This document shows positions 9,278 through 17,983 of a stretch of 64,000 nucleotides of DNA, piece after piece (the first letter of the stretch is position 1; each line of letters begins with the position of its first letter). The position numbers were made by a program, and so were the translations under genes. Origin of the DNA: Evansella cellulosilytica DSM 2522 (GTDB lineage: Bacteria; Bacillota; Bacilli; Bacillales; Salisediminibacteriaceae); contig NC_014829.1 of NCBI RefSeq assembly GCF_000177235.2, forward strand, positions 434,001 to 498,000. The letters are read 5' to 3'. The notes below the pieces were generated by a model. It worked only from the letters and a program-made list of their open reading frames with translations, was not told the origin of the DNA and ran no database searches.

Positions 9278-9478
9278 TTGACAAAAAAGAAAAAGCAAAA
9301 GTTTTACGTAGAAGAAGGAGAATCAATATCTGATTGCCTTGAGAGAATGGATAAGGAAGGTTATACGCCAGTTCGTCGGATGGAAGAGCCAATATTAAAA
9401 GAGGTAAAAAGAAATGGAAAAACTGATATTGAAGTAGAGAGACAACAAATCGTTTTTGAAGGGCTACTGCAAAAATAA
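9278..9478 (+). CDS. yebG: Small NETI-motif protein YebG
   Basis: 66 residues, soluble and basic. It contains KFYVEEGESISDCLERM and GYTPVRRMEEPI, the pattern of the short NETI proteins found next to purE in many bacilli (the signature tetrapeptide reads GESI here). The start is TTG at 9278, 8 nt after GAGGGAG; the in-frame ATG at 9248 has no ribosome site. Function is unknown. Confidence 0.8.
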   Translation: MTKKKKQKFYVEEGESISDCLERMDKEGYTPVRRMEEPILKEVKRNGKTDIEVERQQIVFEGLLQK

Positions 9479-9487
9479 GGAGAGTAG

Positions 9488-9644
9488 GATGTCCCAAAAG
9501 CTATTGTAAATTTTGGCAATGGCTCCACTCACCGCGCGACCACTATAAAAAACCACTTATAGTGGTCTTTAAGGGATTGCGGTGGCTACGCACATTGCTT
9601 AGAGGTTGACACAAAAGGTAAAAAATCGACCTTTTGTGTCAACC
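9488..9644. repeat. Structured intergenic repeat, family 1, copy a
   Basis: About 157 bp, nearly identical to copy b at 10657-10816 and sharing its core with the copies at 31188 and 60048. It has a central hairpin GACCACTATAA/TTATAGTGGTC, an enclosing pairing between GCAATG..CACCGC and GCGGTG..CATTGC, and a strong right-end hairpin TTGACACAAAAGGT/ACCTTTTGTGTCAA. The conserved core ends GGCTACGCACATTGCTT. It is non-coding and may also serve as a 3' end for the convergent coat genes, though no T run follows. Confidence 0.85.
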
Positions 9645-9656
9645 ACTTTGTACGAT

Positions 9657-10247
9657 TTAGTGATCATCTTCATTGGAAACGTCAATATCTATATCAACAG
9701 GTGTTTGCGAAGATTTACTTTGCTGGTTTCCTGATTGCTGATATTCATCCTCTATTGAGGACATAGTTGATGAATATCCCGTTTGAGAATCGGTATTCGA
9801 CTTATAGGATGAAAGCCCAGTTGATGTCGGAGAAGACGATTGAGAATCCGTTACACCCATTGATAAAGAAGTAGATGGGAGTAAGGAATCTGGTTGTTGA
9901 GGTTGAGTCGGTTGGCTCATCGTCCCCATTGTTGTGCTAGACATTGTTTGAGAAGGCTGCTGCTGCTGTTGCATTTGAGTAAATTGTATCGTTGATTGCG
10001 CAGCCATTTGGTCTACTTGTATTTGTTCATTCATGTTATAGGGGTGATAATAGCCTTTATTTATCATATAATCAGCAACATTTTCGTGAAAAACGATGGC
10101 TTGCTGTAATTGTTGGTTTATTGTTTTTCGAACATTATCTGACGTACACTCTGTTAAAGCGTAAGCGCAGTTTCTAACAGCTGTTTTAGCTGACAACAGT
10201 AAATCAGTAGCTACAGATTGTTCTGTCATTTGGTTCGGATTCATCAT
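9657..10247 (-). CDS. CotF-family spore coat protein
   Basis: 196 residues. The N-terminal ~85 residues match the CotF coat domain (SVATDLLLSAKTAVRNCAY, then HENVADYMINKGYYHPYN). The remainder is low complexity rich in Gln, Ser, Thr and Met and ends in acidic DIDIDVSNEDDH. A good ribosome site (AAGGGGG) precedes the start. It follows the 64-residue gene at 10260-10454 by 12 bp, so they form one unit, probably expressed in the mother cell. The Gln/Ser-rich tail is longer than in classical CotF. Confidence 0.8.
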   Translation of the reverse strand: MMNPNQMTEQSVATDLLLSAKTAVRNCAYALTECTSDNVRKTINQQLQQAIVFHENVADYMINKGYYHPYNMNEQIQVDQMAAQSTIQFTQMQQQQQPSQTMSSTTMGTMSQPTQPQQPDSLLPSTSLSMGVTDSQSSSPTSTGLSSYKSNTDSQTGYSSTMSSIEDEYQQSGNQQSKSSQTPVDIDIDVSNEDDH

Positions 10248-10259
10248 GTCGTTCCCCCT

Positions 10260-10454
10260 TTATTGATTAAGCAATCCTTGAAGCGTTGTTATGCTTTGCT
10301 TAGATGCTTGTACGTCTTGTTGTAATAAAGATTTAAGCTGTGTATCTTGTACCATGTTTTGGGCAACTTGTGACTTATTCAAACAGTTTGTTTTAAATAC
10401 AAGCATTTCATGTAGTTCTGCTTTTTCATGAATAGCTAATCCTTGATTGTTCAT
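10260..10454 (-). CDS. Small CotF-related spore coat protein
   Basis: 64 residues, alpha-helical and soluble. The pattern AELHEMLVFKTNCLNKSQVA ... DVQASKQSITTLQGLL is typical of the short coat-associated proteins encoded beside CotF-domain genes. An excellent ribosome site (GGAGGTGA) precedes the ATG. It is the upstream gene of a two-gene operon with the 196-residue CotF-type gene. Confidence 0.75.
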   Translation of the reverse strand: MNNQGLAIHEKAELHEMLVFKTNCLNKSQVAQNMVQDTQLKSLLQQDVQASKQSITTLQGLLNQ

Positions 10455-10594
10455 TGATTATCACCTCCGACATTTAGAGTGTCTCTTTTTTGCGTCATAT
10501 ATCCCTGAGATTAGCCGTTAAACATTGGATGATTTGCAAGAAGATGAATGGAATTTTTTTGACTTTTAATGCTTTTTTATTCTTTTCTTATCAT

Positions 10595-10639
10595 TAAAAA
10601 AAGACATTCCAAAAGGGAATGCCTCTTTGGAATGTCTTT
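10595..10639 (-). terminator. Terminator of the DUF2512 gene
   Basis: AAAGACATTCCAAA and TTTGGAATGTCTTT form a perfect 14-bp stem. On the minus strand the stem is followed by a T run, so it ends transcripts coming from 10822-11193. Confidence 0.8.
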
Positions 10640-10656
10640 AAGATAAAAGAAAAGAG

Positions 10657-10816
10657 AGGGTGTCCGAAAAGCTATTAGAAGTTTTGGCAATGGCTCCACT
10701 CACCGCGCGACCACTATAAAAAAACCACTTATAGTGGTCTTTAAGGGATTGCGGTGGCTACGCACATTGCTTTGAGGTTGACCCAAAAGGTAAAAAATTG
10801 ACCTTTTGGGTCGACC
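10657..10816. repeat. Structured intergenic repeat, family 1, copy b
   Basis: Near-identical to copy a over the central 100 bp, with the same central hairpin and core. The right-end hairpin has diverged in sequence but keeps pairing (GACCCAAAAGGT against ACCTTTTGGGTC). It starts just past the terminator at 10595-10639 and ends 5 bp before the stop of the DUF2512 gene. Confidence 0.85.
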
Positions 10817-10821
10817 TTATA

Positions 10822-11193
10822 TTAATGACCGCCTACGAGGCGTTCATCTTTTTCGAATACAGCATTGCTCATAAACTTATGGAAGAACCATTCTCCTGCT
10901 CCGATGATAACACCGGTTAGCAAGGCTACGCTAAAAGGTACAGCAATCCCATAAACGATTGGTCCGATTAGCCATATTGCTATAGTACATAAACCAATAT
11001 CGGAAATCGTTGCTACAGTGTTGTTTGTAGCACGTAAAATGAATATGTCTCCGATAATATATGCTGCACCAGTAATAATGAGAGCTAACAGCGTAGTGTT
11101 TAAAAATGGGTAACCATTAAACATGGATAAAACAAAAACAGAAACGAGAATAACCATCATAGCTTTGATTGCCAATGCTATTATATGTCTCAT
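10822..11193 (-). CDS. DUF2512 (YndM-type) membrane protein
   Basis: 123 residues with four hydrophobic segments and a short cytoplasmic C-terminal tail (FEKDERLVGGH). The motif GDIFILRATNNTVATISDIGL between segments two and three is characteristic of the YndM/DUF2512 family as I remember it. Ribosome site AAGGAG lies 7 nt upstream. Function is unknown; it stands alone between the coat genes and the amidase. Confidence 0.7.
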   Translation of the reverse strand: MRHIIALAIKAMMVILVSVFVLSMFNGYPFLNTTLLALIITGAAYIIGDIFILRATNNTVATISDIGLCTIAIWLIGPIVYGIAVPFSVALLTGVIIGAGEWFFHKFMSNAVFEKDERLVGGH

Positions 11194-11295
11194 TTGTTCA
11201 ACTCCTTACATGATTGGACTTCTCAAGTCTCCTTTTTATCATGCATATACTAAGTTGATTTTATTTTAGGTTATTACTGGAAAAGGAGAAGAGGC

Positions 11296-12756
11296 CTAAA
11301 TGTTTGGGGCTTTTCTCTCCTTTGTCGCTTGCTCATACGCATATGCAAAAGATAATAATATTCCTTCAGAAAAGGCTGCACTTGTAAAGGTAATCCCAAC
11401 TGGTTCCCCTTCGTCTGTAAACCCTGCTGGGATAGTAATGGAAGGATATCCTGCTTTAGCTGGGATGCTAGCGCCAAAGTTGTTTGGAAAAACAATGGCG
11501 TCTACCTCTTTTAATGCAGCATCAATGCCATTATCTTTTGCGTGATACTGGTCATGCTCTAAGCTTGTAATATATTCTTTTTCGGTAAGAGTGCCACTTG
11601 TTGCATTACTTTCTAACAACATTTTCTGCCCGTATTTCAACATGACATCTCGATTGTTCTCATTAAAGGAAATGATATCAGTTAATGAAGATATTTTTGC
11701 ACATGTTGTAAATTCCTTTAAATAAGTGTTAATGCCTACTTTAAATTCGTATTTTAAGACATCAATATTCCATTTGCTTTTAGTGGAAGGAATCGTTATA
11801 TCAACGACATCAGCACCGAGGGTTTTTATTTTTTCAATTGCACCATTGATAACCTTCGCTTTATCTTCGGAAAGGTAATCAAAATAAACTTCTCTCGCTA
11901 TTCCAATTTTAGCCCCTTTTAACCCGTCTGAACGTAAAAAGGTCGTGAAATCTATATTTTGCAGCTTATGATTTGTTTTAGTAATAGGGTCGTTTTCATC
12001 GACGCCAACAATACCGTTTAGTAACAAAACTGCATCTTCTACCGTTTTTGTCATTGGACCTGCTGTATCTTGAGTGTGTGATATTGGAATGATCCCATTC
12101 CTACTAATTAAACCGACAGTCGGTTTAATTCCTACAAGGGAATTTTGACTAGCAGGACTTAATATGGACCCTGAAGTTTCTGTTCCTATCGCAACTGTTG
12201 CAAAACCAGCAGCAATCGCAGCGCCAGACCCGGAGCTTGATCCACCGACAATAAATTCAGAGCCATAAGGGTTTGTGACTTGTCCACCACGTGAACTATA
12301 TCCTGTTGGCATGTTTTCTCCCATAAAATTTGCCCATTCGGTCATGTTAGTTTTCCCAAGAATAATTGCACCTGCTTCTCTTAATTTTTTTACTATAAAA
12401 GCATCTTTGAGGGCAAATGAGTCAGCAAGAGCAACTGACCCTGCGCTCGTGTGCATTTTATCGTTTGTTGCTATATTATCCTTAATTAAAACAGGGATAC
12501 CATGTAGCTTACCTCTTGGTCCTTTTACGGCTCGTTCCTTATCCATTGCTTCTGCAGTCTGTAGCGCTTCTGGATTTATTTCAATAATCGCATTAATTTT
12601 ATCTTTATCTAATGTAGCAATCCTATATAAGTACATAAGCACTAATTCGCGCGATGTTAGCTCTTCACGCACTAGTTTATGATTAATCTCACTTAATGAC
12701 GCACTCGTTAACCAACTATGAGCTAGCTTCTTTAATTTTGGATTTTCCATCATCAT
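11296..12756 (-). CDS. Amidase signature family enzyme
   Basis: 486 residues. The Ser-cisSer-Lys site of the amidase signature family is complete: Lys in PVLIKDNIA, the Gly/Ser box VGGSSSGSGAA, and nucleophilic Ser in GTETSGSI. It resembles GatA, but a true gatA lies at 39.4 kb with its partners, so this is a stand-alone amidase hydrolysing an unknown amide. There is no signal peptide. AAGGAG lies 4-10 nt before three consecutive ATG codons, so the exact start is uncertain by two residues. Confidence 0.85.
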   Translation of the reverse strand: MMMENPKLKKLAHSWLTSASLSEINHKLVREELTSRELVLMYLYRIATLDKDKINAIIEINPEALQTAEAMDKERAVKGPRGKLHGIPVLIKDNIATNDKMHTSAGSVALADSFALKDAFIVKKLREAGAIILGKTNMTEWANFMGENMPTGYSSRGGQVTNPYGSEFIVGGSSSGSGAAIAAGFATVAIGTETSGSILSPASQNSLVGIKPTVGLISRNGIIPISHTQDTAGPMTKTVEDAVLLLNGIVGVDENDPITKTNHKLQNIDFTTFLRSDGLKGAKIGIAREVYFDYLSEDKAKVINGAIEKIKTLGADVVDITIPSTKSKWNIDVLKYEFKVGINTYLKEFTTCAKISSLTDIISFNENNRDVMLKYGQKMLLESNATSGTLTEKEYITSLEHDQYHAKDNGIDAALKEVDAIVFPNNFGASIPAKAGYPSITIPAGFTDEGEPVGITFTSAAFSEGILLSFAYAYEQATKERKAPNI

Positions 12757-12947
12757 TCAACTCCTTGAAAAATAGTGTACCAAGGATAAAGAAAAAGTGG
12801 TAATATATACAACTATATGAAATAGAAGTCACTATTAATCGGTGTGTCTATGTAGTTAAATGAATGTAGAACGTGCTGATCTACATTGTCCACATACTGT
12901 GTACAAATGTTAACGGATGAGAGATTATGTAACACATAATGTTAGCA

Positions 12948-12991
12948 AAACACGAACATTAAGTCTGTATTGTATTTTAACGTTCGAAATT
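12948..12991 (+). promoter_or_regulatory. Paired PurR operator boxes of the pur operon
   Basis: AAACACGAACATT at 12948-12960 and, on the opposite strand, AATTTCGAACGTT at 12979-12991 match the PurBox consensus AWWWCCGAACWWT with an intact CGAAC core. They are divergently oriented, 18 bp apart, and end 3 bp before the -35. PurR would repress the operon when PRPP is low. Confidence 0.8.
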
Positions 12992-12994
12992 TGG

Positions 12995-13024
12995 TTGACT
13001 TTTGTTTTCTTACCTTGTTATGAT
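12995..13024 (+). promoter_or_regulatory. Sigma-A promoter of the pur operon
   Basis: TTGACT at 12995-13000 and TATGAT at 13019-13024, spacer 18 bp. It is flanked upstream by the PurBoxes and downstream by the guanine aptamer at 13050. The remainder of the 532-bp amidase-purE gap (12757-12947) shows no gene. Confidence 0.7.
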
Positions 13025-13049
13025 AGTAACGAAGAATTGAATATCATTA

Positions 13050-13118
13050 CCTCGTATAATCTTGGGAATATGGCCCATAAGTATCTACCTAATGACCGGA
13101 AATTATTAGACTATGAGG
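13050..13118 (+). promoter_or_regulatory. Guanine riboswitch aptamer (pur operon leader)
   Basis: P1 CCTCGTA/TATGAGG, L2 AATATGG, J2/3 TATCTACC, L3 CCGGAAA on CTAATGA/TTATTAG, and J3/1 GACTATG with the guanine-specific C. Two bases differ from the common core (T to A in J2/3, T to G in L3); both correspond to positions that are flipped out in known structures, so function is probably kept. Confidence 0.92.
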
Positions 13119-13180
13119 GAGACTGCCGTGTGTAACAAACTTGGCTCTACATGGAGCCATTGTATTGTTATTGGTTTTCA

Positions 13181-13224
13181 CGTGTTCCTTTGTCCCCTCC
13201 AAAGACAAACGAATGCGTTTTTTT
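13181..13224 (+). terminator. Attenuation terminator of the pur operon
   Basis: CGTGTTCCTTTGTC pairs with GACAAACGAATGCG over 14 positions with one mismatch, loop CCCTCCAAA, then seven T. It lies 63 nt after the aptamer. A smaller hairpin (GGCTC/GAGCC at 13143-13158) lies in between. Confidence 0.88.
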
Positions 13225-13288
13225 ATATAAATAGTGAAGTGAGAGATAGTAAAATATATTTTTCTACATATATAAAGGGGGCGTCATC

Positions 13289-13774
13289 ATGACAGCTAAA
13301 GTTGGAGTCATCATGGGATCTACATCTGATTGGGAAACGATGAAGCATACTACTGAAACGTTAGATGAACTAGGAGTTGCCTATGAAAAAAAAGTAGTTT
13401 CTGCTCATCGTACGCCAGATTACATGTTTGAATATGCAGAAGCAGCACAAGGAAGAGGAATTCAGGTGATAATCGCAGGTGCTGGAGGCGCTGCTCATTT
13501 ACCAGGAATGGTTGCTGCTAAAACGCACCTTCCGGTTATTGGCGTTCCTGTTCAATCGAAAGCATTAAATGGTATGGATTCACTATTATCAATTGTCCAA
13601 ATGCCTGCTGGCGTTCCAGTAGCTACCGTTGCGATTGGAAAAGCTGGTGCAACCAATGCGGCGTTATTAGCGGCGCAGCAACTTGCAGTACATGATGAAC
13701 AACTGAGACAACGTTTAGAAGAACGAAGAGAAGCAAAAAGAAAAGATGTACTTGAAAATGGAGAATTGATATGA
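13289..13774 (+). CDS. purE: N5-carboxyaminoimidazole ribonucleotide mutase
   Basis: 161 residues, class I PurE, which converts N5-CAIR to CAIR in purine synthesis. Visible motifs are GSTSDWETM (phosphate loop), SAHRTPDYM with the catalytic His, [12 protein letters not shown] and [26 protein letters not shown] lies before the ATG. It is the first gene of the operon, and its stop overlaps the purK start (ATGA). Confidence 0.97.
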   Translation: MTAKVGVIMGSTSDWETMKHTTETLDELGVAYEKKVVSAHRTPDYMFEYAEAAQGRGIQVIIAGAGGAAHLPGMVAAKTHLPVIGVPVQSKALNGMDSLLSIVQMPAGVPVATVAIGKAGATNAALLAAQQLAVHDEQLRQRLEERREAKRKDVLENGELI

Positions 13775-14898
13775 TGGCGAACTGGATTAAGCCTGGTAGC
13801 ACGGTAGGGATCCTAGGGGGAGGCCAGTTAGGAAGAATGATGGCCCTCTCTGCACGAGAAATGGGCTACCGTGTTGCAGTGTTAGAACCAACACCTGATT
13901 CCCCATGTGGTCAAGTTGCTGATATTCAAATTAAAACAGCGTATAACGATCATGAAGGTGCAAAAAAGCTGGCAGAAAATTGTGATGTGCTGACTTATGA
14001 GTTTGAAAACATCGATGCAAGCACAGCGAACTGGTTAGAAGAAAATATGTATTTACCGCAAGGAAGTAAGCTTTTATCGATTACACAAGACCGTATTACT
14101 GAAAAGGCAACGATTGCTTCCTTCGACATTCCAGTAGTACCTTATCGTACTGTTGACACGCTAGTAGAATTAAAAAGTGCTGTTGAACAATTGCATTTGC
14201 CAGCTGTGCTAAAAACAGCTAGAGGTGGCTATGACGGGAAAGGTCAAAGGGTAATAAAGCAAATGGAAGATGTATCAGCAGCTTGGGAAGAGTTAGCTGG
14301 AAAAGGACCATTTGTTTTAGAATCTTGGCTAGAATTTGAAAAAGAAATCTCAGTGATTGTGACGAGAAGTGTTCACGGAGAAACAACAACTTTTCCGATA
14401 GCTGAAAACATACATCAAAATAATATATTACATCAGTCAATAGTGCCAGCAAGAATGAATAGTAAGCTAGAGAAAGAAGCTGTTACAATAGCAACGCATT
14501 TAGCTGATTCTCTTGAATTAGTAGGGACGTTAGCTGTTGAAATGTTTGTAGGTTCAGATGGTTTGCTTTATGTAAACGAGTTAGCACCGAGGCCACATAA
14601 TTCTGGACACTATACGATCAATGCTTGTGTTACTTCTCAATTTGAACAGCATATTCGTGCTGTATGTGGCTGGCCGTTAGGTAGCACCGAATTAGTTAAA
14701 TCAGTCGTAATGGTTAACATATTAGGAGAGCATATGCCAAAGGTGATGGAGAACGTCACAGATCTTAAAGGAGCAAAGCTTCATTTATATGGCAAATCCG
14801 AAGCAAAAATCGGCAGAAAAATGGGCCATGTCAATGTTCTAGGCGATAATGTAGAGACAATATTAGAACAAATAGAGCGATCACCAATTTGGAAATAA
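13771..14898 (+). CDS. purK: N5-carboxyaminoimidazole ribonucleotide synthase
   Basis: 375 residues, ATP-grasp enzyme that carboxylates AIR with bicarbonate and ATP, feeding PurE. It has [13 protein letters not shown] at the N-terminus, [10 protein letters not shown] in the ATP-grasp loop and [15 protein letters not shown] near the active site. Two ATG codons (13771, 13774) are possible; the first gives the ATGA overlap with purE. Confidence 0.97.
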   Translation: MMANWIKPGSTVGILGGGQLGRMMALSAREMGYRVAVLEPTPDSPCGQVADIQIKTAYNDHEGAKKLAENCDVLTYEFENIDASTANWLEENMYLPQGSKLLSITQDRITEKATIASFDIPVVPYRTVDTLVELKSAVEQLHLPAVLKTARGGYDGKGQRVIKQMEDVSAAWEELAGKGPFVLESWLEFEKEISVIVTRSVHGETTTFPIAENIHQNNILHQSIVPARMNSKLEKEAVTIATHLADSLELVGTLAVEMFVGSDGLLYVNELAPRPHNSGHYTINACVTSQFEQHIRAVCGWPLGSTELVKSVVMVNILGEHMPKVMENVTDLKGAKLHLYGKSEAKIGRKMGHVNVLGDNVETILEQIERSPIWK

Positions 14899-14926
14899 GT
14901 AAACAATACACTAGGAGGAAATACAG

Positions 14927-16222
14927 ATGATTGAACGTTATACACGACCTGAAATGGGTGCTATTTGGACAGAGGAAAATCGTTTTCAAGCGTGGTTAGA
15001 GGTTGAGATTCAAGCTTGTGAGGCGTGGGCGGAGCTTGGTGATATACCGAAAGAGGACGTAAAGAAAATTAGAGAAAATGCAGGCTTTAACGTTGATAGA
15101 ATTAAAGAGATTGAAGAAGAAACAAGACACGATGTAGTTGCTTTTACACGTGCTGTATCTGAAACGTTAGGGGAAGAACGTAAATGGGTGCATTACGGTT
15201 TAACATCAACAGACGTTGTTGATACGGCATTATCATATTTACTTCGACAAGCAAATGAGATTATTGAAAAGGATTTAATTAATTTTATCAACATATTGAA
15301 GGATAAAGCAAAAGAGCACAAAATGACAGTCATGATGGGGCGCACACATGGTGTACATGCAGAGCCTACAACTTTTGGTTTAAAACTAGCACTATGGTAT
15401 GAAGAAATGAAGCGAAACTTAGAACGTTTCCGAGCGGCTGCTGAGACCGTGCGAGTAGGTAAAATTTCTGGGGCGGTTGGAACGTATGCAAACATTGATC
15501 CGTTCGTAGAGAAATATGTATGTGAAGGTCTTGGTTTAGAAGCATCACCGATTTCTACACAAACTTTACAACGCGATCGCCATGCGCATTACGTGGCAAC
15601 ACTTTCATTAATTGCTTCCTCTATTGAGAAAATGGCAGTGGAAGTACGTGCATTACAAAAAAGTGAAACACGTGAAGTGGAAGAGTTTTTTGCAAAAGGT
15701 CAGAAAGGTTCTTCGGCAATGCCGCATAAGCGAAACCCAATTGGTTCAGAAAATATGACAGGTCTTGCTCGTGTATTGAGAGGTCATGTTGTAACAGCAT
15801 ATGAGAACGTTGCTTTATGGCATGAGAGAGATATTTCTCACTCTTCAGCAGAGCGTGTCATCTTACCAGATGCGACTATTATGATTAACTACATGCTTAA
15901 TCGTTTTGGTAACATCGTCAAAAATTTAACGGTATTCCCTGACAATATGAAGCGCAACATGGATAGAACGTACGGTTTAATTTACTCCCAACGAGTTCTT
16001 TTAACGCTTATAGATAAAGGGATGGCTAGAGAAGAAGCATACGATTTAGTGCAACCGAAGGCGATGGAAGCGTGGGAAAAGGCTGTACCATTCCGTTCAT
16101 TAGTGGAAGCGAATGAGCAAATTATGAGCCACTTATCTAAGGAAGAGCTAGATGATTGCTTTGATTATCACCATCATTTAAAACACGTCGATACAATCTT
16201 TGATCGTCTAGGATTAAATTAG
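14927..16222 (+). CDS. purB: Adenylosuccinate lyase
   Basis: 431 residues. It cleaves SAICAR to AICAR and adenylosuccinate to AMP. The fumarase/aspartase signature [17 protein letters not shown] contains the mobile catalytic loop Ser; the His motifs [14 protein letters not shown] and [13 protein letters not shown] are intact. Ribosome site AGGAGGAAA, 28 nt after purK. A 113-bp gap with a hairpin separates it from purC. Confidence 0.97.
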   Translation: MIERYTRPEMGAIWTEENRFQAWLEVEIQACEAWAELGDIPKEDVKKIRENAGFNVDRIKEIEEETRHDVVAFTRAVSETLGEERKWVHYGLTSTDVVDTALSYLLRQANEIIEKDLINFINILKDKAKEHKMTVMMGRTHGVHAEPTTFGLKLALWYEEMKRNLERFRAAAETVRVGKISGAVGTYANIDPFVEKYVCEGLGLEASPISTQTLQRDRHAHYVATLSLIASSIEKMAVEVRALQKSETREVEEFFAKGQKGSSAMPHKRNPIGSENMTGLARVLRGHVVTAYENVALWHERDISHSSAERVILPDATIMINYMLNRFGNIVKNLTVFPDNMKRNMDRTYGLIYSQRVLLTLIDKGMAREEAYDLVQPKAMEAWEKAVPFRSLVEANEQIMSHLSKEELDDCFDYHHHLKHVDTIFDRLGLN

Positions 16223-16267
16223 TTGACTCACGATTATTAATAATTAGCGTTTGACTATTAGTAGCCA

Positions 16268-16313
16268 GAGGGCACTGAAAAAGGCCTCCGATATTGACCT
16301 TTTTCAGTCCCTC
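16268..16313. repeat. Stem-loop between purB and purC
   Basis: GAGGGCACTGAAAAAGG pairs with CCTTTTTCAGTCCCTC (one bulged C) around a 13-nt loop. No T run follows, so it is unlikely to be a full terminator. It carries the same ACTGAAAAAG stem found in several other hairpins of this window. It could act as an mRNA processing or stability element inside the operon. Confidence 0.75.
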
Positions 16314-16335
16314 AAAATGAATAGGAGGGAGCATC

Positions 16336-17049
16336 TTGCAAAAAGGAGCTTGTCTTTACGAAGGAAAAGCAAAAAGAATCTATAAAACCGAAACCCCAGG
16401 TGTACTATGGGTGGAATATAAGGATGATGCTACAGCCTTTAACGGAGAGAAAAAAGATGTACTTACTGGCAAAGGGCGATTAAATAACGAAATCAGTTCT
16501 CTCATTTTTACACAGTTGAAGCAAGAAGGGATTGATAGTCACTTTATTGAGAGATTATCAAGTAATGAGCAATTAATAAAAGAAGTAGAAATCGTTCCTA
16601 TTGAAGTAGTTGTTCGCAATGTGGCAGCTGGTAGTCTAGTAAAAAGGCTCGGAATTGAACGCGCAACGGCTTTTAACCCTCCAATAGTAGAGTTTTATTA
16701 TAAAGATGATGCGCTAGGTGATCCTATCATTACAGATGAACATGTACGGGTCATGAATTTAGCTAGTAAAGAAGAGGTAGACCAGCTAAAAGATATGGCA
16801 CTACAAGTCAATGAACACCTTAAACAGATGTTTAAAAAGGTCGGCATTCAATTAGTAGACTTTAAGCTGGAATTCGGTAGAGACCAAACAGGTGCGATTT
16901 TACTAGCAGATGAGATTTCTCCGGATACGTGCCGTTTATGGGATGAGGAAACAGGGGAATCATTCGATAAAGATTTATTTAGATTTCAGCTAGGAAACTT
17001 GCAAGACGGCTATGAAACAATCTTAACTCGACTAGGAGGACTTAAATAA
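16336..17049 (+). CDS. purC: Phosphoribosylaminoimidazole-succinocarboxamide synthase
   Basis: 237 residues, SAICAR synthetase joining CAIR and aspartate with ATP. It has LYEGKAKRIYKT at the start, KDDATAFNGEKK, and DFKLEFGRDQTGAILLADEISPDTCRLWD. The start is TTG at 16336, after AGGAGGGA. Its stop overlaps the purS start by one base (TAATG). Confidence 0.96.
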   Translation: MQKGACLYEGKAKRIYKTETPGVLWVEYKDDATAFNGEKKDVLTGKGRLNNEISSLIFTQLKQEGIDSHFIERLSSNEQLIKEVEIVPIEVVVRNVAAGSLVKRLGIERATAFNPPIVEFYYKDDALGDPIITDEHVRVMNLASKEEVDQLKDMALQVNEHLKQMFKKVGIQLVDFKLEFGRDQTGAILLADEISPDTCRLWDEETGESFDKDLFRFQLGNLQDGYETILTRLGGLK

Positions 17050-17303
17050 TGTATGAAGTAAAAGTATTTGTCTCATTAAAAGAAGCGGTATTAGATCCAC
17101 AAGGAGCAGCGGTGAAAGGTTCTTTACATCACTTAGGTTTTGAAGGAGTAGAGGAAGTTAGAATCGGAAAAGTAATGACGCTTCGCATCGAAAGCACAGC
17201 GGATAAAATTGAAGCGGAAGTAAAGGAAATGTGTGAAAAGCTATTAGCGAATCCAGTTATTGAAGATTATCGTTTTGAAATTGAGGAGGTAGTTTCTCAA
17301 TGA
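17049..17303 (+). CDS. purS: Phosphoribosylformylglycinamidine synthase subunit PurS
   Basis: 84 residues. A small alpha/beta protein ([32 protein letters not shown]) that bridges PurQ and PurL in the three-subunit FGAM synthase of Gram-positive bacteria. It overlaps purC by one base and purQ by four (ATGA), so translation is coupled. Confidence 0.96.
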   Translation: MYEVKVFVSLKEAVLDPQGAAVKGSLHHLGFEGVEEVRIGKVMTLRIESTADKIEAEVKEMCEKLLANPVIEDYRFEIEEVVSQ

Positions 17304-17983
17304 AGTTTGCAGTAATCGTCTTTCCAGGCTCCAACTGTGACTTAGACATGTATCATGCAGTAAAGGATGAACTTGGTGTTGAAGCAGAGTATGTATGGCA
17401 TGACGAAACGAGCTTAGAAGGCTTTGATGGTGTGTTGTTACCAGGAGGATTCTCATATGGGGATTATCTTCGTTGTGGAGCAATTGCTCGTTTTTCACCA
17501 ATAATGGATGCTGTCATTCAAGCAGCAAACGAAGGAAAGCCAGTACTTGGCGTATGTAATGGATTCCAAATTCTTTTAGAAGCAGGTCTTTTACCAGGGG
17601 CGATGCGTCGAAATAAAAACTTGAAATTCATTTGTCGTCCTGTTCAGTTAGTAGTAGAGAACAACGAAACGCTTTTTACAAATGGTTATGCAAAAGGGCA
17701 AGAGATTACAATCCCAGTTGCTCATGGTGAAGGAAATTACTATTGCGACGATGACTTGCTACAGAAACTAGTTGCTAATAAACAAATCGTTTTTTCATAT
17801 CAATCAGATGTAAATGGATCTGTAAATGACATTGCAGGTATTACGAACGAGGCAGGAAATGTACTTGGCATGATGCCTCACCCTGAAAGAGCAGTCGATT
17901 CATTACTAGGATCAGATGACGGATTAACTTTATTTAAATCGATTTTAAGCCATTGGAGGGAACGAAATGCAATTACTTCATGA
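17300..17983 (+). CDS. purQ: Phosphoribosylformylglycinamidine synthase, glutaminase subunit PurQ
   Basis: 227 residues, class I glutamine amidotransferase supplying ammonia to PurL. It has [12 protein letters not shown], nucleophile Cys in [17 protein letters not shown], and catalytic His/Glu in [10 protein letters not shown]. It overlaps purS by ATGA; the purL start lies inside its last codons. Confidence 0.97.
   Translation: MKFAVIVFPGSNCDLDMYHAVKDELGVEAEYVWHDETSLEGFDGVLLPGGFSYGDYLRCGAIARFSPIMDAVIQAANEGKPVLGVCNGFQILLEAGLLPGAMRRNKNLKFICRPVQLVVENNETLFTNGYAKGQEITIPVAHGEGNYYCDDDLLQKLVANKQIVFSYQSDVNGSVNDIAGITNEAGNVLGMMPHPERAVDSLLGSDDGLTLFKSILSHWRERNAITS

Noticed and set aside
9604-9644. Terminator of the CotF-type operon
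   Set aside because: The hairpin is strong but lacks a T tract on either strand and belongs to a repeat that occurs elsewhere; listed as repeat only.
11300-12682. Plus-strand reading frames opposite the amidase gene
   Set aside because: They are antisense shadows of a complete amidase-signature enzyme on the minus strand.
12917-13135. 72-codon reading frame upstream of purE
   Set aside because: It runs through the PurBoxes, the promoter and the guanine aptamer, has no ribosome site, and its codons are explained by the regulatory elements.
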